In this document: one piece after another, positions 60,501 through 64,000 of the stretch | Layout: each line of letters starts with the position of its first letter | Numbering within the stretch: the stretch's first letter is position 1 | Source: Melanocharis versteri | Lineage: Eukaryota; Chordata; Aves; Passeriformes; Melanocharitidae | Length of the DNA stretch: 64,000 nucleotides | Assembly: GCA_013397845.1 (NCBI GenBank) | Contig: VZTG01003225.1 | Span: 496,001-560,000 of the forward strand | Direction of reading: 5' to 3' | Notes under the pieces: model-generated | What the model saw: the letters and a program-made list of their open reading frames with translations, nothing else | What the model was told of the DNA's origin: nothing | Database searches by the model: none | Translations under genes and position numbers: made by a program

Positions 60501-62093
60501 AGAAAAATCTGGAGTTAGTAAAACTGAAATAAAATTACAATTCTTTTTCATTATTGATGCTGTTTATATCCTCTTATTCAACTAAGGCTTGTAACAGCTG
60601 TTAAGGAAGTGTTATATCTATTTTTCCAGATAGAAAAATTAAGATACAGAGAAAAAAGTCAGTGACAGAGTTGAAATGGGAATGTCGCACCTGATCTTCA
60701 GGTTTTAATAAAAAAGACTGTTATATCCTCTCCCTTTTGTATAGGCAAAACTAAAGCTAATTCCTCCCTTGCAATATTCATGTATCTGTTTAATTCCATC
60801 CTTTAATTGCTACCTAAGTTTTAAACAGGATGGGGTGTGTGAGAAGGAGCTGTACAGGATGGGGGAGGTGTTAATTATTTTTTTTTTCTGTTTACTTCCT
60901 TAGTAGTGTCTGAAGACACAGTATGATGTTTTTTGAGTTAGCAAATTGGCACAAACAGGAAGAGCAAGCCCACTAATAAACTTGTAATGCATATCACTTC
61001 AGGATGTTTCTAGAAGTTGCACATTCAGTCTTTCTACAATAAGTAATTGCTAACACTTGCTATGAACAATTGTTACAGGCTCTTGGTCACTGTCTTGCAA
61101 CTGATGCTACCACTGATTTTTTAACTATTTCCAGCAACAAGGCAATTATATAATCCTCATTTTTTTATTTTTATTTTATTTTATTTTTACTTCCTCACCA
61201 TGATTTTCTTTATGGATGCTATCAGATATTCCTACCTTTGATTCTCTTTTCCACTAATTGCCCATTAGTCATCTTGTTATTTATATGGACAATGCATATT
61301 TATGGTTTTTCAGATCTTGTGGGTGACTCTTGCATACTAAATTATTTTTTAACATTAACCACACTCAAGGCAAAACAATCTGACTCTTCATGCTGTACAG
61401 TTTGACACCTTAGGGAGTCTTAGGATTATGTAAACTGTATTGTCTCACACTAATATTGGAAAGAACCAAACCAGACTGTTTATACATTTTAAATTGAATA
61501 ACGTGAGTGACATTAAAAGACAGTAACATGTGCTATTGTACAACGCTGTATTATCCAGGTTAATGTAGAAGAAATGTGTTCTTTTTCATGCTGCATGTTT
61601 TGTCCCAGGTATTGCATGCTCTTGTATTTTCTTTTCTTTTCTTTTTCTTTTTTTTTTTTTTTTTTAATTTTAGGAGCTGCAGACACAGCTAGATGAATTT
61701 AAAAGAAAATCCGAGTGTGAACTAAAGCAACTAGAGAAAGAGAAAGAAGTACTAACTGGGAAACTTCAAAACTCTTCACTTGAGGTAAACTGGGCATAAA
61801 TGTAATGCAGTAGTAAAAAGTCTCTTCATTTTTCGTCCCATCTGAGAGATTCTGGGTTAGATTTTAATACCACTTGTTGTGTCTATCACTCAATAAAATA
61901 TGCAAGGACTCCAGATGGAAATAACAGAAATAACTGCTTCTAAATATCTGTAGAGATTTTGACAAGCCTATTTATTTCATATATTACTTTGGAGATATGC
62001 TAAGGTGAGGAGTTGGGCTATATCAGGGTTGCAGGGTGACTCTGATTGTCTGTTTGTTTACAGGACAAAGTGAGATTAGAATCTTCCTTACAG
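39448..62093 (+). CDS. FAM184B: FAM184B, 5' part (exons 1-8 as far as resolvable), disrupted at exon 3
   Basis: FAM184B is a coiled-coil protein (about 1,060 residues in human) of unknown biochemical role. The start exon MASGINNIHQPGTC...KMCKKIAQLTK and the coiled-coil exon starting VIYALNTKNDEHED align clearly with human FAM184B (from memory). Exons found: 39448-39582, 53814-54572, 57415-57549, 57661-57809, 58715-58853, 61674-61784 and probably 62064-62093. The rest lies beyond the window. Exon 3 has an in-frame TAG plus a one-base frame change, and the expected exon for the human segment between exons 5 and 7 was not found, so the gene may be a decaying or unitary pseudogene here, unless these are assembly errors. 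The order next to NCAPG matches other amniotes. Confidence 0.85.
48650..48795 (+). repeat. Unclassified dispersed repeat, copy A
   Basis: Shares with 52235-52372 the blocks agatagcacaaaaa(a)gtgg, gcaaattcagtaattctg (acaaattcagtaattctg here), and gtgacactta followed by ggtcaagacact. Not CR1. Flanked by a related pair of about 45 bases at 48592 and 48803 (gtgattcta ... tgctgaaattrttgg). Confidence 0.7.
50403..50443. other. Assembly gap (41 N) beside a T run
   Basis: Run of N in FAM184B intron 1, followed by about 16 T; likely a homopolymer that failed to assemble. Confidence 0.98.
52235..52372 (+). repeat. Unclassified dispersed repeat, copy B
   Basis: Direct-orientation relative of 48650-48795, about 3.6 kb downstream, similar over about 130 bases but lacking the flanking duplicated segment seen around copy A. 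Confidence 0.7.
53814..54572 (+). CDS. FAM184B: FAM184B coding exon 2 (residues 46-298), coiled coil
   Basis: 253 open codons from VIYALNTKNDEHED to KKHSQKLKERIQ, between acceptor ttgctcggtag and donor gtagag; phase 0 at both ends. Rich in E, K, Q and L with heptad character throughout. Human has VIYALNTRQDE, AMQQSV and KKYAQKLKERIQ at matching places. An intact 759-base frame indicates constraint until recently. Confidence 0.95.
54573..57414 (+). other. FAM184B intron 2
   Basis: No repeat family or additional exon recognised; the 55.0-55.8 kb part is less AT-rich but shows nothing identifiable. Confidence 0.6.
57415..57549 (+). CDS. FAM184B: FAM184B exon 3, carrying a stop codon and frameshift
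   Basis: After acceptor attttag it reads DLEV, then TAG (57427-57429), then LKRTQQEILGSK; human reads DLDVQLKEARQENSELK. From the ATG at 57465 the homologous reading moves to another frame, EKRGRNLSVVKER, against human KKLGEKLAVAKDR. This implies one base lost in the A run 57462-57465. Length is 135 bases where 136 is needed to reach exon 4 in frame. Donor gtaaga is intact. Confidence 0.75.
57661..57809 (+). CDS. FAM184B: FAM184B coding exon 4 (probable)
   Basis: Acceptor gtaccacag; read with one base from exon 3 it is open: EDMETMLNSQSKAVNKVDEL, KHQITQLQQM, ending SEDVQELQQ before gtgatt. Coiled-coil composition; similarity to human is weak. It lies only 111 bases after exon 3. Confidence 0.75.
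58715..58853 (+). CDS. FAM184B: FAM184B coding exon 5 (tentative)
   Basis: Between acceptor ttttcttcatag and donor gtagga, 139 bases are open in the phase left by exon 4: NQASVPSGKDFSEG, then DRSCNEGCKGNQASLK. Human FAM184B has DQSCLKECPCMKGG at the equivalent place. Similarity is modest. Confidence 0.55.
59345..59381. repeat. (TA)n/(CATA)n microsatellite, self-complementary
   Basis: gtacatgcatacatacatat followed by atatatatatgtatgtcc forms a near-perfect inverted repeat around a TA core. Confidence 0.8.
60625..60705 (+). mobile_element. MIR-like SINE remnant
   Basis: tttttccagatagaaaaatt aagatacagag, then gtcagtgacagagttgaa atgggaa follows the MIR core order (ttttacagatgaggaaactgaggc ... 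agtggcagagctgggatt). Confidence 0.5.
61674..61784 (+). CDS. FAM184B: FAM184B coding exon (numbered 7 here)
   Basis: 37 codons, ELQTQLDEFKRKSECELKQL then KLQNSSLE, matching human [20 protein letters not shown] and KLQNSLLE. A very long pyrimidine tract (about 61625-61664) precedes the acceptor ttttag; donor gtaaac; phase 0 at both ends. Confidence 0.93.
62064..62093 (+). CDS. FAM184B: Candidate 30-base FAM184B microexon
   Basis: Acceptor gtttgtttacag, ten codons DKVRLESSLQ, then gtcctg. Human continues after NSLLE with VLRLEEFIQ, so position, phase and sequence fit. The donor is weak and the exon very short. Confidence 0.5.
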
Positions 62094-62749
62094 GTCCTGT
62101 TAACTTTCTGATTTTTTTTGATGCATAGAGGTGTATCTTCACTGATTCTAACCAGTTTCACTTCCCTCAAGTTCAGTGGGAGCTTGCATGGCAACAACTC
62201 TGCAAAAGCTGAAGACCTAGATCTTCTTCAGCTGACATTTGTAGACTCTCAGTGGCCATAATAAGCTCTCGTTGAGTGTTTAAAGACAGAGAAAGGACAG
62301 ATAGGCTCATCAGGAGGCTAAGCAAAATGTTGTCCTCCCTTTAGTGCCTCCACTTTCCCCCATGCCATTACTACCCCTTGGTGTGCATGTTCCAGCAATC
62401 AGGGCATGTGTTGTGCTCTTTTACGATGTGTAACGCCTGTTTTTTCTCCCATCTGTGCTATACTAGCTGTACTAGTTTTAAATGCAGTATGGGCTTTTCT
62501 TTTTCATTTCTCCTCTAAAACATATTTATACATTCTGTTATCCAACAGTGACATTCTGGCATTCTATCTATTTCCCAGTCTTACAAATACAGAATTTAAG
62601 TGTAGTTTAATGTTCTGAAATTCCTGGCTATTTTTAAGTTTCATTACGCATTTCTGCATGCCACTGTTTCCTACAGATTCTTCTCTGAGAGAATTTTGGG
62701 TCAAACCAACCTATTCAGAGTGAAAGGTTTATGACATGAAGCAATTATT

Positions 62750-62855
62750 CCTCAGGTTTTACAGATGCAAAAAATAAGGTCGTGGGTCATCAAATTACTT
62801 TTCTTGAAATCACATGTTCAGGACAGTAAAATATGAAAGAAATCTGTGTTTTCTA
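62750..62855 (+). mobile_element. MIR-like SINE remnant
   Basis: ggttttacagatgcaaaaaa taaggtc, then cttgaaatcacatgttcagg and gaaatctgtgttttct follow the MIR order. Diverged; just after the candidate microexon. Confidence 0.5.
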
Positions 62856-63654
62856 ACTGCTCATCCACTCACATCACAAGATCATGGTAAATTAGCAAAG
62901 AGTTGTGGGAAATTACTGCCACTATAAACATAAACATAAATAAATAATATTAAATAGTACATAGCATGCCATATGTTATGTTCACAACGCCATAGTAAAT
63001 ATGAACAGATACACTAAGAAACATTTTATTGTATCTTAGAATCCAACTGCTGTCAAAAGGAGGAAATGCTCCATTTGAAGAAAAATTTTGCATTTTTCTT
63101 GATTACTACAGAAGTTTCTTTCTGCACTAATTACTTGGCAGTATTGCAAAGGTAGTGAAACCATTTCAACTTGTGATAGTTTCCTGCCATAGGTACATGA
63201 ATATTCTCAGCCAAGAAAGCACAATTTACTGTATAATGTTATGTTTCACTGAGGGCATGTTTCCCATCTGGGAACCTTTGCAATGGCTCAGTCCGGAGCT
63301 TCCGCCTCAAAGGTTAGGCAATGTGCTGTTACTAATCCAGTTCTAACCTGGATACAATTGCAGATCTAAAAATAGCTTCCTTGGCTGCCTAAGACCCGTT
63401 TTTGGTTGGGCCGACATAGCTGGAGCACTATGTACAGTAGACAGAAGCATGATAATTCCATCTCTCTGAGGCTGCACTTCAAAGTGGCAGTATTTCTGTA
63501 TTAATAAGATTTTTGTGGATAAAGAAATCAGGCTTGCACCTGTTTGGTCATTTGGAAGGAAGGATGTGAGATCCTGTGCGAGTTGAATGCTAATTCATTA
63601 GGGCCATACAGTTCCTTGCTTTTGCACTACAGGATCTCTTCAGCATGCGTTAAG

Positions 63655-64000
63655 GGATCTTGGTGCCACAATATAAGAAAGATATAAAGCTAGTAGAAAG
63701 TGTCCAAAGGGTGGCTGCAGAGATGGTGCAGGGTCTTGAGGGGAAGCCGTATGAAGAGCAGCTGAGGTCACTTGGTCTCTTCAGCCTGCAGAAGAGGAGG
63801 CTGAGGGGAGACCCCATTGCAGTCCAGAACTTCTTTATCAGGGGAAGTGGAGGTGCAGACACTGATCTCTTCTCCCTGGTGACCAGTGACAGGACCCAAG
63901 GGAATGGTCTGAAGTTGTGTCAGGGGAGGTTTAGGTTGGATATTAAAGGTTTTTCTCCTAGAGGGTGATCGGGCACTGGAACAGGCTCCCCAGGGAAGTG
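63655..64000 (+). mobile_element. CR1 LINE ORF2 3' part, cut by the window end
   Basis: Close match to CR1: gccacaatataagaaagata, cttgaggggaagccgtatga, ctgaggtcacttggtctctt, gtgaccagtgacaggaccca, ending caggctccccagggaagtg. Translation YEEQLRSLGLFSLQKRRLRG is typical. Less decayed than the other copies here. Confidence 0.93.

Larger units (their letters stand above)
58854..61673 (+). other. FAM184B interval between exons 5 and 7
   Basis: Expected to contain the exon for the human stretch EYMKQQYEEDLRKIK to RKKLQR. None was found. Contains a MIR-like remnant and an alternating purine-pyrimidine microsatellite. Confidence 0.6.

Noticed and set aside
1..64000. Search for tRNA, rRNA, CRISPR arrays, operons or a novel system
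   Set aside because: None recognised by eye; gene structure and repeats are those of ordinary bird nuclear DNA.

Overview
The window is vertebrate nuclear DNA, almost certainly from a bird. Genes are split into short exons with GT-AG introns, and the recognisable interspersed repeats are mostly CR1-type LINE fragments, with a few MIR-like and L3-like remnants. There are no operons, ribosome-binding sites or CRISPR arrays. Two runs of N (21853-21917 and 50403-50443) are assembly gaps.

The layout matches the conserved amniote LCORL - NCAPG - FAM184B block. From left to right: (1) 1-8,069 is mostly gene-poor sequence with CR1 fragments and one weak candidate for the terminal exon of an LCORL isoform on the + strand. 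(2) 8,290-32,124 on the - strand holds a complete NCAPG (condensin I subunit CAP-G) gene. I resolved it into 21 coding exons that join in frame to 1,035 codons plus stop, all with GT-AG borders. (3) 31,880-33,050 is the GC-rich NCAPG promoter. It contains a CDE/CHR-like cell-cycle element, a perfect TCTCGCGAGA palindrome, a CCAAT box and a YY1-type site, and a CR1 copy sits against its outer edge. (4) 32,806-39,240 is an intergenic spacer with a CR1 remnant. (5) From 39,448 to past the right end lies FAM184B on the + strand. It has a start exon, a 14.2 kb first intron, a large coiled-coil exon and several small exons, and it runs out of the window. NCAPG and FAM184B are transcribed divergently from starts about 7.3 kb apart.

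NCAPG works in mitotic chromosome condensation, which fits its cell-cycle-type promoter. FAM184B is a poorly characterised coiled-coil protein with no known link to condensin.

The main anomaly is in FAM184B. Exon 3 aligns with the human protein but carries an in-frame TAG and, 33 bases on, a one-base frame change in an A run. I could not find the exon expected between exons 5 and 7. Either the gene is decaying in this lineage or the assembly has local errors. A second unexplained feature is an unclassified repeat of about 130 bp, present in two direct copies in FAM184B intron 1; one copy is flanked by a shorter duplicated segment. No wholly new biological system is evident; this is a conserved genic region with lineage-specific repeats and possible gene erosion.
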